Shown: piece after piece, positions 1 through 7,682 of the stretch | Numbering within the stretch: the stretch's first letter is position 1 | How the letters are laid out: each line of letters opens with the position of its first letter | NCBI RefSeq assembly: GCF_001279695.1 | Contig: NZ_LGDD01000315.1 | Location: 1-52,861, forward strand | Direction: 5' to 3' | Origin: Streptomyces sp. WM6378 | Lineage (GTDB): Bacteria > Actinomycetota > Actinomycetes > Streptomycetales > Streptomycetaceae | Length of the DNA: 52,861 bases | Made by a program: the position numbers and the translations under genes | The notes under the pieces: model-generated | The model's input: the letters and a program-made list of their open reading frames with translations, nothing else | Database searches by the model: none | Told to the model about the DNA's origin: nothing

Positions 1-2051
1 AAGCCCCCCAGAACCCCCTGCACCACGAGCGCACCCACCTGAGCCGATCCCGCGCAGCCCTCCGCGCGATGCGCGAAGACGTCGAGAACCTCGACATCAA
101 GGACGTCACCGCGAACTGGGTGAACGCCGCCGTCCTCCAGCGCCAGATCGACGACCGCATCAAGGCCCTAGCGGACCTCTCCCACACCCCCCTCTTCTTC
201 GGCCGCCTCAATTACCTGCACGCCCCCGGCGCAGACCTGGCCGAAGGGGCCGAGGGGGAGCAGTTCTACATCGGACGCCGGCACGTCCACGACGCCGACG
301 GCGACCCGATGGTCATCGACTGGCGCGCCCCCGTCTCGCAGCCGTTCTACCGCGCCTCGAAGAAGGACCCGATGGACATCGGGCTGCGCCGCCGCTTCGG
401 CTACACGGGCGGCGACCTGACGGCATACGAGGACGAGCACCTCACCGACCCCACCGAGGCCGCCACCACGAGCAAGCTGCTCCAGGCGGAGATCGAGCGC
501 CCCCGTGTCGGCCCCATGCGCGACATCGTCGCCACCATCCAGCCCGAGCAGGACGAGATCGTCAGGTCCGGCCTGGGCGGCAGCGTGTGCGTGCAGGGCG
601 GTCCCGGCACGGGAAAGACCGCCGTCGGCCTGCACCGGGTCGCGTACCTGCTCTACGCCCACCGGGACCGCCTCGCTCGCACCGGCACCCTGGTCATCGG
701 CCCGAACAAGTCGTTCCTGCACTACATCGAGCAAGTCCTGCCCGCACTGGGCGAGTTGGAGGTGAAGCAGGCGACGGTCGACGACCTGGTGACGACGGGC
801 GTCGAGGTGCGCGGCACCGACCAGGCCGAGTCGGCCACCGTCAAGGGCGACGCCCGCATGGCGGAGGTGCTCCGCAAGGCCGTCTGGTCACACGTCACCA
901 TCCCCACCGAGCCCCTCGTGGTCGTGCGCGGTTCGCGCCGCTGGCGGGTCCCGGCGTACGAACTCGCCGAGATCGTAGAGGAGTTGAGAGACCGGGACAT
1001 CCGCTACGGTGCCGCCCGTGAGGCCCTGCCGCAGCGGATCGCGCACACGGTTCTGGTCCGGATGGAGCAGGCGGGCGAGGCCCCCGACGACCGCGTACAG
1101 GACGCGGTGGCCCGCAACACGGCGGTGAAGGCGGCCGTGAAGGAGATCTGGCCCCCGGTCGACCCCGCGAAGCTGGTCCTGCGGCTCCTCAACGACCCCG
1201 ATTTCCTGGCGGCGCACGCCGAAGGCGTCCTCACGGCCGACGAGCAGAAGACGATCACCTCCCCCAAGCCCGCGCGCAGCGTGAAGTCGGCGAAGTGGAC
1301 GGCGGCGGACGCGGTCCTCATCGACGAGGCGAACGACCTGGTCGCCCGCACCCACTCGCTCGGCCACGTCGTACTCGACGAGGCGCAGGACCTCTCCCCC
1401 ATGCAGTACCGCGCGGTGGGCCGCCGCTGCACGACCGGTTCGGCGACGGTGCTCGGGGACCTCGCGCAGGGCACCACACCCTGGGCGACGGCGAGTTGGG
1501 AAGAGGCGCTGCGTCACCTCGGCAAGGGCGAGGCGGTGATCGAGGAGCTGACGGCGGGCTTCCGCGTGCCGCGCGAGGTCATCGCGTACGCCTCGAAACT
1601 GCTCCCGTCGATCTCCCCCGGCCTGGCGGCGGTGGAGTCGGTACGTGAGACGCCGGGCTCGCTGGACGTACGAGAGGTGCGTGAGGCGGGGGGCCTGGAC
1701 GCGGACGTGGTGGCGGCCTGCGTGGAGTCCCTGTCCCACGAGGGCTCGATCGGCCTGATCGCCGCCGATGCCCGAATTCCCGTACTTGCGACGGCACTTG
1801 AAGCGGCGGACCTCCCCTGCCTGGCCCCGGGCGAGGAGACGACGGCCGAGTCCCGCCTGACCCTGGTCCCGGCCTCACTGGCGAAGGGCCTGGAGTACGA
1901 CTACGTGGTCCTGGACGAGCCGGCCGCGGTGGTGGACGGTGAGCCAGACGAGCGCACGGGCCTGCGCCGCCTGTACGTGGCCCTGACCCGAGCGGTCTCG
2001 GGCCTGACCGTCGTCCACGCGGCCCCGCTGCCGCGGCAACTGGCCGGGTGA
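1..2051 (+). CDS. HelD-like RNA polymerase recycling ATPase (UvrD/Rep superfamily), 5' truncated
   Basis: Superfamily 1 helicase-like ATPase of the HelD/HelR family, whose members pry RNA polymerase off DNA and can protect it from rifampicin. The reading frame is open from base 3, with coding-like sequence before the first ATG at 69, so the gene starts upstream of the window. Visible motifs are FFGRLNY, a family signature just before the ATPase core; the DWRAPVSQPFY segment; Walker A GGPGTGKT at about bases 597-620; the DEAQDLS Walker B at about 1378-1395; and near the end the helicase motifs GLEYDYV and RLYVALTRA. The secondary-channel coiled coil characteristic of the family would lie in the missing N-terminal part. 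It is convergent with the next gene. Family assignment is firm; which HelD paralogue it is cannot be told. Confidence 0.9.
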   Translation, partial: APQNPLHHERTHLSRSRAALRAMREDVENLDIKDVTANWVNAAVLQRQIDDRIKALADLSHTPLFFGRLNYLHAPGADLAEGAEGEQFYIGRRHVHDADGDPMVIDWRAPVSQPFYRASKKDPMDIGLRRRFGYTGGDLTAYEDEHLTDPTEAATTSKLLQAEIERPRVGPMRDIVATIQPEQDEIVRSGLGGSVCVQGGPGTGKTAVGLHRVAYLLYAHRDRLARTGTLVIGPNKSFLHYIEQVLPALGELEVKQATVDDLVTTGVEVRGTDQAESATVKGDARMAEVLRKAVWSHVTIPTEPLVVVRGSRRWRVPAYELAEIVEELRDRDIRYGAAREALPQRIAHTVLVRMEQAGEAPDDRVQDAVARNTAVKAAVKEIWPPVDPAKLVLRLLNDPDFLAAHAEGVLTADEQKTITSPKPARSVKSAKWTAADAVLIDEANDLVARTHSLGHVVLDEAQDLSPMQYRAVGRRCTTGSATVLGDLAQGTTPWATASWEEALRHLGKGEAVIEELTAGFRVPREVIAYASKLLPSISPGLAAVESVRETPGSLDVREVREAGGLDADVVAACVESLSHEGSIGLIAADARIPVLATALEAADLPCLAPGEETTAESRLTLVPASLAKGLEYDYVVLDEPAAVVDGEPDERTGLRRLYVALTRAVSGLTVVHAAPLPRQLAG

Positions 2052-2066
2052 CGCGGGGCACCCGGA

Positions 2067-2846
2067 TCAGGCGGGCGGGCCTTCCAGCACACTGGGCTGC
2101 GAGGCGAACTCGGTCTCGGGGCTGAAGCGTTCCTCCAGGCCGTCGGCGAGGGCCCGCAGCGCGGCGCCGCCGTCGCCGTGGAACGAGGAGCCGTGCATCA
2201 CGGCCAGCGTCGCCGGCTCCAGGTCGGCCAGGGAGCGGAGCGTCTGCGCGGCGGCGGTGAGGCAGGAGGTCTGCCGGAAGGCGGCCTCCGCGTTCAGAGC
2301 CTGGTCGGTCAGGTCGTCGCCGGTGACGGCGGGGCCGTTGCCGACCTGGGTGAGGAGGTCGCCGCAGAACAGCGTGCGGGTGGTCTCCTCGAAGAGCACC
2401 CGCGCCTCCCAATTGTGCGGCACATGAGGTGTGTTGAGATGGCGCAGCCGTCGGCGTACCTGCTTGCCGCCGAGGTCGAGCGTCTCGCCGTGTGCCATCG
2501 GCCGGGGCGGGCGGTCGGCGAGGTCGTTGAGCGAGACGAGGCAGCCGAGCAGCCCGTGGGCGACCTGGGCGTGCGGGGCCGCCGCGAGGAATTCATTCAT
2601 CGCCCCGCATTCATCCGACTCGACGTGCCCGAAAGTGATCCACCGCAGGGACTCCACGGGCACGACCCGCGCGACCGCCTCCGAAACGAGCGGAAAGAGC
2701 TGTCGCATACCCGTATGGAAGAGCAGCGGCTCCTCGGCGTCCACCAGGAACTGGTTGAACGTGAACCCGGTCGGCGGAGCCACCTCGGGAATGAACGTGG
2801 AGATCCGGTAGATGCCGTCGGCGATCTCGTCCAAACGCGTCTCCAT
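2067..2846 (-). CDS. MBL-fold metallo-hydrolase, ODP (flavodiiron-like) type
   Basis: 259-residue stand-alone metallo-beta-lactamase-fold protein resembling the oxygen-binding diiron (ODP) domain of flavodiiron proteins, but with no flavodoxin domain. Metal-binding features are GHVESDECG, which has the HxExD spacing of ODP proteins rather than the HxHxDH of hydrolases, a downstream FCGDLL aspartate and MHGSSFHGDG near the C terminus. The start is set at the ATG giving METRLDEI. Upstream in-frame codons are Pro/Arg-rich and not protein-like, and a GAAGG lies close to this ATG, closer than ideal. It is probably a soluble cytoplasmic redox or hydrolytic enzyme; substrate unknown. It is a single gene, convergent with helD. 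Confidence 0.8.
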   Translation of the reverse strand: METRLDEIADGIYRISTFIPEVAPPTGFTFNQFLVDAEEPLLFHTGMRQLFPLVSEAVARVVPVESLRWITFGHVESDECGAMNEFLAAAPHAQVAHGLLGCLVSLNDLADRPPRPMAHGETLDLGGKQVRRRLRHLNTPHVPHNWEARVLFEETTRTLFCGDLLTQVGNGPAVTGDDLTDQALNAEAAFRQTSCLTAAAQTLRSLADLEPATLAVMHGSSFHGDGGAALRALADGLEERFSPETEFASQPSVLEGPPA

Positions 2847-2960
2847 GCCTTCAACGGTATGCGGCCCGCCACAACCCGGCGACCGGTACCGCCCACCCAG
2901 GGGCCAAGTGGCACCGGGTGCCCCACAGCGGGGGCGACCGACAGCACGGGGGGGCGACGC

Positions 2961-2985
2961 ACAGGGGCGAGGGGAACTGCGCGAC
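2961..2985 (+). repeat. Streptomyces-type dispersed intergenic repeat
   Basis: The sequence around CAGGGGCGAGGGGAACTGCG matches an element I recognise as very common between Streptomyces genes. It lies directly in front of the MFS remnant and may mark the recombination end point. Recognition is from memory of the genus, not from a second copy in this window. Confidence 0.45.
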
Positions 2986-3006
2986 CTCCCGGCGCCCGCG
3001 CCCGCC

Positions 3007-3183
3007 GTCTCCCTGCGCACCCGGCTCGCGCCGCTCACCAACCGCGACGTCCTCGGCGCGACCGGCGGCGACCAATCCCGCCTCACCCTGCTCCTGTCCC
3101 TCAACTCCACCGCGCTCTACCTGGGCATAGTGGCAGCGGGCGTCACGGGCGGCGCGGCCATAGCGACGCTGGGCGACAGATGA
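3007..3183 (+). pseudogene. MFS transporter remnant with internal deletion
   Basis: About 59 codons without a credible start read VSLRTRLAPLTNRDVLG, then LLLSLNSTALYLGI and GGAAIATLGDR before a TGA at 3181. In drug-efflux MFS proteins the first piece lies just before transmembrane helix 7. The second piece (SLN-SALYLG) lies in helix 10-11, about 100 residues later. Their direct fusion suggests that the middle of the gene and its entire N-terminal half have been lost. The rest of the 405-bp gap (2847-3251) holds only GC-rich repeat sequence and no other gene that I can see. Assignment is by motif recognition and is moderately confident. Confidence 0.5.
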
Positions 3184-3251
3184 CTCCCCTTCGCCTCAAC
3201 TGCCTTGACCCTGCTGTCACTTGGGGTTGCGTACGCAACGACCCGCGAGCG

Positions 3252-3620
3252 TCAGCCCGGCCCGCCAGCGAAGGCGACGAAGTCGCCCCAGGCTGTGGGA
3301 GAGAGGGTGAGCTGAGGGCCGGACTTGTTCTTGGAGTCGCGGATGTGGATGGCGGCGGGGCAGGTGGCCACCTCCACGCAGTCGTCGCCTTCGGCACTGC
3401 TGTAGCTGAACTTGCTCCAGCATTCGGCTACCTCGACGCAGTCGTCGCCCGAGCTGCCGCTGTACGTGGCTTTCCGCCAGGAGTGGGCGACCTCGACGCA
3501 GCTGTCGCCAGATCCGCTGCTGTACGTCGACTTCCGCCAGTCGAGGGCGACTTCGACACAGGAGTCGCCCTCAGCACTGCTGTAACTGCTCTTGAACCAG
3601 GCGAGTTCGAATGTGCTCAT
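3252..3620 (-). CDS. DUF397 protein with four tandem N-half modules (AbaA-like)
   Basis: 122 residues. DUF397 proteins are small partners of XRE/DUF5753 regulators in Streptomyces developmental and antibiotic loci (AbaA/BldB neighbourhoods). A normal DUF397 protein has one module of the form WxKSSYSxxxGxxCVEVA followed by a VRDSKxxxGPxL-xW-F half. Here the first half occurs four times in tandem, about residues 7-86, at exactly 20 residues per unit. Only the last copy is followed by the second half (IHIRDSKNKSGPQL ... AWGDFVAFA). The ATG overlaps the stop of the upstream regulator as ATGA, and a GAGGAG ribosome site lies inside that gene, so the two are translationally coupled. Role inferred from context: accessory or antagonist of the regulator. 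Confidence 0.85.
   Translation of the reverse strand: MSTFELAWFKSSYSSAEGDSCVEVALDWRKSTYSSGSGDSCVEVAHSWRKATYSGSSGDDCVEVAECWSKFSYSSAEGDDCVEVATCPAAIHIRDSKNKSGPQLTLSPTAWGDFVAFAGGPG
3361..3600 (-). repeat. Four tandem 60-bp units coding the DUF397 repeats
   Basis: Units 3361-3420, 3421-3480, 3481-3540 and 3541-3600 align without gaps. Each encodes a 20-residue WxKxxYSxxxGDxCVEVA module. They are diverged at the DNA level mostly at third positions, so the duplication is old and maintained as protein. Confidence 0.9.
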
Positions 3621-4453
3621 AAGGCTCCTCGCATTCGCTCCAACAGGCCCCGCGACTCCTCGGGCGTGAGGGCCTGCGAGCGCAGTGTCGCATACCGCTG
3701 GCTAAGCAGCGCGACCTCTTTCGGGTCAGAGATCAACCGTCCGTTCTGCTGCCCTTCGGAGTAGGCGAGGTGTCGCCCCTCGGGGGTGATCAACAACTGC
3801 AAGGCGCCATCGAGGCACGCATGACTTGTGCAGCGAAGCGGCATGATCTGAAGATCGACGTTGCGCAGATTCGTGGCGTCCAGGATGTGGTCGAGCAGTT
3901 CCCGCGTCACCTCGGTTCCGCCGATGCGTCGCTCCAGCACGGCCTCATCAATGATGAAGCTGTACGAGGTGTTCGGGCGCTCACGCAGGAGCTTCTGGCG
4001 CTCCACCCGTGCCGCGAGGCGCTCAGCCATTTGCTCATCCGACAGGGGCGGAATCCGGTTCTCGAAGAGGGCCTGCACATACCTCTCGGTCTGGAGCAGC
4101 CCCGGCACCATCCGGCACTCGTACGTATCGAGGCTGATGGCCTCCCGCTCGAACCGGGCCCACTTGCGGAACCAAGACGCCAGGCCCGGCTCCCTGCTCA
4201 GATAGCGGGCCGCCTTCTTCAGCGCCCCCGTGTTGCCCGTGGCCGCCTCCGTGCCCTCGATGAAATCGGGGTAGGCCATGCGACGCCCCAACTCGACCGA
4301 CGCGACCGTGTGTTTGGAGTAGCCGACCAGCGCCGCGAGGTCCTCGCGGCTGAGGCCGGCGTGTTCGCGCAGGGCCTGGACGACCGCGCCGAACGTCCGC
4401 AGACTGTCGGAGGAGTCGGGTTCCCCATCGTGTGCTTCGTGGTCCCATGCCAT
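3617..4453 (-). CDS. XRE-family helix-turn-helix regulator with DUF5753 (WhiJ-like)
   Basis: 278-residue DNA-binding regulator. An N-terminal helix-turn-helix (about residues 20-75; LREHAGLSREDLAALVGYSK, then VASVELGRR) is followed by a DUF5753 domain with the diagnostic YECRMVPGLLQTERYVQAL and IIDEAVLERRIGG segments. The start is the ATG at 4453, which has a strong GGGAGGTGG ribosome site about 7 nt upstream; longer in-frame options have no such site. It is followed by a coupled DUF397 gene and divergent from an RsbW-like ATPase, the arrangement of Streptomyces abaA/whiJ-like loci that influence sporulation and antibiotic production. A perfect inverted repeat in the divergent promoter region is a candidate operator. 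Confidence 0.92.
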   Translation of the reverse strand: MAWDHEAHDGEPDSSDSLRTFGAVVQALREHAGLSREDLAALVGYSKHTVASVELGRRMAYPDFIEGTEAATGNTGALKKAARYLSREPGLASWFRKWARFEREAISLDTYECRMVPGLLQTERYVQALFENRIPPLSDEQMAERLAARVERQKLLRERPNTSYSFIIDEAVLERRIGGTEVTRELLDHILDATNLRNVDLQIMPLRCTSHACLDGALQLLITPEGRHLAYSEGQQNGRLISDPKEVALLSQRYATLRSQALTPEESRGLLERMRGAL

Positions 4454-4542
4454 CGGCGGCCACCTCCCGGTGAACGGATCGCCCCGCGTTCGCAACTCAC
4501 CCAGAGTTACGGCACAGGGCGCGTACCGTCTACAGCACGTGC

Positions 4543-4565
4543 GCGTACGCTCGCTGAGCGTACGC
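4543..4565. promoter_or_regulatory. Perfect 10-bp inverted repeat, candidate operator of the WhiJ/AbaA-like locus
   Basis: GCGTACGCTC, a 3-nt spacer, then GAGCGTACGC: a perfect palindrome in the 158-bp gap between the divergent regulator and ATPase genes. It is the only long symmetric element there and is well placed to be bound by the XRE protein and to control both directions. Confidence 0.55.
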
Positions 4566-4611
4566 AGCGGATGCCTGGTCGCGGGAGTTCCACCCCCGCC
4601 ACGGTGGTCGC

Positions 4612-5088
4612 ATGCACCTCGAAACCGAAGCAAGAGCCCGTCAACTTCCGGCTACCGTGCGTGTGTTCAGAAGGCGGTTCGCGTCGACGCGGCGGGCGGC
4701 TGTTCTGGCGCGGAGGCTGGCGCAGGGGCAGCTGGACGCGTGGGGCGTCCCGCACGGCAGCGAGGCCTCCGACACGGCGGCACTGATCGTGGCGGAGCTG
4801 GCCGCGAACGCGGTGCTGCACGCATACGTGTCCGGACGCGGCTTCGAGCTGGGGCTGCTGCTGTGCGAGGACGGCGTACTGCGCATCGAGGTGACCGACA
4901 CCCGCGCGGACAAGGCGCTGCCGGTGGTGGCCGTCGGCGCGCCCGCCGACTCCGAGTCGGGGCGCGGCCTGCTCGTCGTCCAGGGGTTCGCCGACCACTG
5001 GGGCACGACGGAAGGCCCACCCCCGCTGAAGACGGTGTGGGCCCAACTGGCAATCAGTGAAGGTGATTTCGCGCGAGCGCCTTGGTGA
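4612..5088 (+). CDS. RsbW-like ATP-binding protein (HATPase_c_2), anti-sigma-type kinase
   Basis: 158 residues, the usual length for single-domain serine kinases of the anti-sigma type. It has the GHKL ATPase boxes: an N box ALIVAELAANAVLHA at about residues 59-73, a G1-type box RIEVTDTRADK, and a G2-like SESGRGLLVVQGFADHWG near residues 125-142. The Streptomyces genus has dozens of such paralogues, usually next to XRE/DUF397 pairs as here. Partner sigma or anti-anti-sigma proteins are not in the window. The start is the ATG at 4612; GGTGG upstream is a weak ribosome site. The encoded C terminus (about base 5089) is followed by tandem repeats, not by another plus-strand gene. Confidence 0.85.
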   Translation: MHLETEARARQLPATVRVFRRRFASTRRAAVLARRLAQGQLDAWGVPHGSEASDTAALIVAELAANAVLHAYVSGRGFELGLLLCEDGVLRIEVTDTRADKALPVVAVGAPADSESGRGLLVVQGFADHWGTTEGPPPLKTVWAQLAISEGDFARAPW

Positions 5089-5101
5089 GGAGCGCCTCGA
5101 T

Positions 5102-5142
5102 GTCCGGGGTGTCCGGGTGTCCGGGTGTCCGAGTGTCCGGGT
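5102..5142. repeat. Five tandem 8/9-bp units (GTCCGGGT)
   Basis: GTCCGGGGT is followed by GTCCGGGT twice, GTCCGAGT and GTCCGGGT, immediately 3' of the RsbW-like gene. This is a slippage-prone simple repeat with no clear function. It falls in a stretch (5089-5351) where I see no credible gene on either strand. Confidence 0.85.
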
Positions 5143-5324
5143 GTTCGCGAGCGGGATCCTGACGCAGCCGGAGCTCGCCACGACGACGGCGACGACGGGC
5201 CCTTCGACCCCGGGCATCCGGGCCACGCCGGCACCCGCCTGGACACCGCCCCACACGAGGAACAGCCCCACCGGTGCGGGACCGGCCATCGAAAGCCGAG
5301 GACGAGCGCCTGTGAGGCGCGAAC

Positions 5325-5348
5325 GGGGGTGCAGGGGGCGGAGCCCCC
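5325..5348. repeat. GC-rich hairpin repeat (GGGGGCGGAGCCCCC type)
   Basis: GGGGGC-GGA-GCCCCC hairpin preceded by GGGGGTGCA, a widespread Streptomyces intergenic element. In this window it sits where the minus-strand hypothetical gene should have its stop codon, and translates into it as a low-complexity tail. Confidence 0.6.
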
Positions 5349-5351
5349 ACC

Positions 5352-5681
5352 CGCCAGGTCAGGCTGAATCGCCGAGAGCCGCCGTGCTTCAGCCCACAGC
5401 CGCTCGAACTCCTCCGCGGAGATCTCGGCTGCCTGAGGCTGGTCCTGCCAGCCGTCCATGGAGCCTTCGGCGAGAACGCCGAACTGCCGTTCATAGCGGA
5501 ACATCGCCGCGAGACCGTCATGATCACGCAAGTGCAGGACCTCTTCCAGAGAAGCCGCCGTCACTGGCCGCGAGCCCTGGCCCCGGACCTCGACCTGTCG
5601 CACTGCCCAGCCTTCGTCATCGGCCTCGAAGTACAACCACAGATCTTCGCCCTCGTAGTAGGTCCGGAACCAGGTCGTCAT
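5352..5681 (-). CDS. Hypothetical acidic protein, 3' end apparently replaced
   Basis: The ATG at 5681 opens a convincing reading frame: MTTWFRTYYEGEDLWLYFEA, then GWAVRQVEVRG, EEVLHLRDHDGLAAMFRYE and AEISAEEFERLWAEARR. An AGGA lies 7 nt before the start. It is rich in acidic and aromatic residues, has no signal or membrane segment, and I recognise no function. After about 105 codons the frame enters a dispersed GC-rich repeat. No stop follows until 4641, where it runs antisense through the RsbW-like gene in non-protein-like sequence. The end given here is where the credible protein stops, not a stop codon. Either the native 3' end was lost by recombination at the repeat, or the protein carries a long junk tail. 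Confidence 0.45.
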
Positions 5682-5732
5682 GCCGCAATCCTGATCCACG
5701 ACCTTGACCAAAGAGATAAGGCCCCCGCAGGT

Positions 5733-5880
5733 GGCCTTGGGCGGAGCCCCCGAAAGGGGTGCAGGGGACGGAGTCCACGCGGGGGGTCTGGGGCGGAGCC
5801 CCAGGGCTTGGGCTCTCAACCCTGCGCAACGGGCGGGTGGGTGGGCGGACCCCCCGGGGTCTGGGGCGGAGCCCCAGGCA
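5733..5880. repeat. Cluster of GGGGC-GGA-GCCCC hairpin repeats upstream of the aminopeptidase
   Basis: Several copies of the same Streptomyces-type palindromic element occupy most of the 246-bp gap before the aminopeptidase gene. Two copies are identical over 22 bp (5783-5804 and 5856-5877), each ending in CTGGGGC-GGA-GCCCCAG. They could act as weak transcription terminators or insulators. I see no gene in this gap. Confidence 0.7.
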
Positions 5881-5927
5881 TGCTGCAGAGCCCGGAGTGC
5901 AATCCGCCCCGCCGCTAGGGTGGCCGC

Positions 5928-7223
5928 ATGAGCACACCGCCCCGCTTCGACCGCGGCCACACCGACGACCTGATGACCTTCCTCGCGGCGAGCCCGTCGC
6001 AGTACCACGCCGTGGCCAACGCGGCCGCACGCCTGGAGAAGGCCGGGTTCCGGCAGGTCCAGGAGACGGACGCCTGGGACGGCACGCACGGCGGGAAGTA
6101 CGTGCTGCGCGGCGGCGCCATCGTGGCCTGGTACGTCCCCGAGGACGCCCAGCCCCACACCCCGTACCGGATCGTCGGCGCCCACACCGACTCCCCGAAC
6201 CTGCGCGTGAAGCCGCAGCCCGACTCGGGGGCGTACGGCTGGCGGCAGGTCGCCGTCGAGATCTACGGCGGGACGCTGCTCAACACCTGGCTCGACCGCG
6301 ACCTCGGCATCGCGGGCCGCCTCACCCTGCGGGACGGCAGCCACCGCCTGGTCAACGTGGACCGCCCGCTCCTGCGCGTACCGCAGCTGGCCGTGCACCT
6401 GGACCGCTCGGTGAACACCGACGGGCTCAAGCTCGACCGGCAGCGCCACCTCCAGCCGATCTGGGGCCTCGGCGACGACGTACAGGAAGGCGATCTGATC
6501 CGCTTCCTGGAGCAGGAGGCCGAGCTCGACGAGGGCGAGGTGGCCGGCTGGGACCTGATGCTGCACTCCGTCGAGGCGCCCGCCTACCTGGGCCGCGACC
6601 GGGAGCTGGTGGCCGGGCCCCGCATGGACAACCTGCTCTCCGTGCACGCCGGGGCGGCCGCCCTTGCCGCGGTGTCCGCCTCCGAGGACCTCCCCTTCAT
6701 CCCGGTGCTCGCCGCCTTCGACCACGAGGAGGACGGCTCGCAGGCCGACACCGGCGCGGACGGCCCGCTGCTCGGCAACGTCATGGAGCGCTCGGTGTTC
6801 GCGCGTGGAGGTACGTACGAGGACCGCGCCCGCGCCTTCGCCGGAACGGTCTGCCTGTCCTCCGACACCGGCCACGCCGTGCACCCCAACTACGCCGAGC
6901 GGCACGACCCCACGCACCACCCGCGCGCCAACGGCGGCCCCATCCTCAAGGTCAACGTGAACGCCCGGTACGCCACCGACGGCGCGGGACGTGCCGTGTT
7001 CGCGGCGGCCTGCGAGCGCGCCGGGGTGCCGTGGCAGACCTTCGTCTCCAACAACGCGATGCCCTGCGGCACCACGATCGGCCCGATCACCGCGGCCCGG
7101 CACGGCATCCAGACCGTCGACATCGGCGTGGCCATCCTGTCGATGCACAGCGCCCGCGAACTGTGCGGCGCCGACGACCCGCACCTGCTCGCCGGCGCCC
7201 TGGCCGCGTTCCTGGCGGCCTGA
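5928..7223 (+). CDS. M18 family aspartyl/leucyl aminopeptidase
   Basis: 431 residues, normal for the family. Zinc-dependent cytosolic aminopeptidase that removes N-terminal acidic or neutral residues from peptides. The co-catalytic metal ligands are in place: His in VGAHTDSPNL (about residue 85), Asp in the NTWLDRDLG region, the Glu pair in FDHEEDGS, the Asp/His segment SSDTGHAVHPNY and the C-terminal His in ILSMHSARELCG. The start ATG gives MSTPPRFDRGHTDDL and is preceded by GGTGG. It is followed 80 bp later by a small membrane protein gene with a hairpin between them. Function is firm at family level. Confidence 0.93.
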   Translation: MSTPPRFDRGHTDDLMTFLAASPSQYHAVANAAARLEKAGFRQVQETDAWDGTHGGKYVLRGGAIVAWYVPEDAQPHTPYRIVGAHTDSPNLRVKPQPDSGAYGWRQVAVEIYGGTLLNTWLDRDLGIAGRLTLRDGSHRLVNVDRPLLRVPQLAVHLDRSVNTDGLKLDRQRHLQPIWGLGDDVQEGDLIRFLEQEAELDEGEVAGWDLMLHSVEAPAYLGRDRELVAGPRMDNLLSVHAGAAALAAVSASEDLPFIPVLAAFDHEEDGSQADTGADGPLLGNVMERSVFARGGTYEDRARAFAGTVCLSSDTGHAVHPNYAERHDPTHHPRANGGPILKVNVNARYATDGAGRAVFAAACERAGVPWQTFVSNNAMPCGTTIGPITAARHGIQTVDIGVAILSMHSARELCGADDPHLLAGALAAFLAA

Positions 7224-7249
7224 ACCACCGCACCGCGCAAGGGGGTTGG

Positions 7250-7276
7250 CCGTCCGGGACGCGGGTACCCGGACGG
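7250..7276. terminator. Hairpin between the aminopeptidase and the small membrane protein
   Basis: CCGTCCGGG and CCCGGACGG are perfect 9-bp arms around a 9-nt loop, 27 bp after the aminopeptidase stop. There is no U tract, as is usual in Streptomyces. It is a likely terminator or attenuator and suggests that the downstream gene can be uncoupled. Confidence 0.5.
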
Positions 7277-7303
7277 TCCACCACCTTCACGGAGGCGAGA
7301 TCC

Positions 7304-7519
7304 ATGGGCTTGGGCAGCTGCATCATCCTCATCGCGGTGGGGGCCATCCTCACGTTCGCGACGGACTGGCACGCCAAGGGTGTGAACCTCGACGTCGTGG
7401 GCCTGATCCTGATGTCCGTCGGCATCATCGGCGTGGCCGTCTTCACCAGCGTGCTGCGCAGGCGGCGCGTCGTGCCGGGCGCCACCCTGGTCGAGGAGGA
7501 CCACGACCGCCTGACCTGA
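7304..7519 (+). CDS. Small two-helix membrane protein, DUF6458 type
   Basis: 71 residues. It has two hydrophobic helices (MGLGSCIILIAVGAILTFA and VVGLILMSVGIIGVAVFTSVL) with a short polar linker and a basic then acidic tail. This is the layout of DUF6458 proteins common in actinobacteria, which have no known biochemical role. The start is the ATG at 7304 with a GGAGG ribosome site at good distance. It is located in the cytoplasmic membrane. Neighbours give no functional hint. Confidence 0.8.
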   Translation: MGLGSCIILIAVGAILTFATDWHAKGVNLDVVGLILMSVGIIGVAVFTSVLRRRRVVPGATLVEEDHDRLT

Positions 7520-7682
7520 CCCGCACCCCTGGCACCGGCTGTGTCGACCGCCTCACGTGACCCGCGCCACCTGTGCCCCGGGACGTGAACCCGACCCCTT
7601 CCACCCCGCGTATCCTCGACTGTCCGGGCCCTGACCAGGCCCGGAGGAATCCGGGAACGGGGAGCAAGGGGGTACCGCCACC

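Noticed and set aside
3703..3705. Possible rare TTA (bldA-dependent) Leu codon in the WhiJ-like gene
   Set aside because: The triplet spans two codons (CTT AGC). I noticed no in-frame TTA codon elsewhere, though this was a scan by eye.
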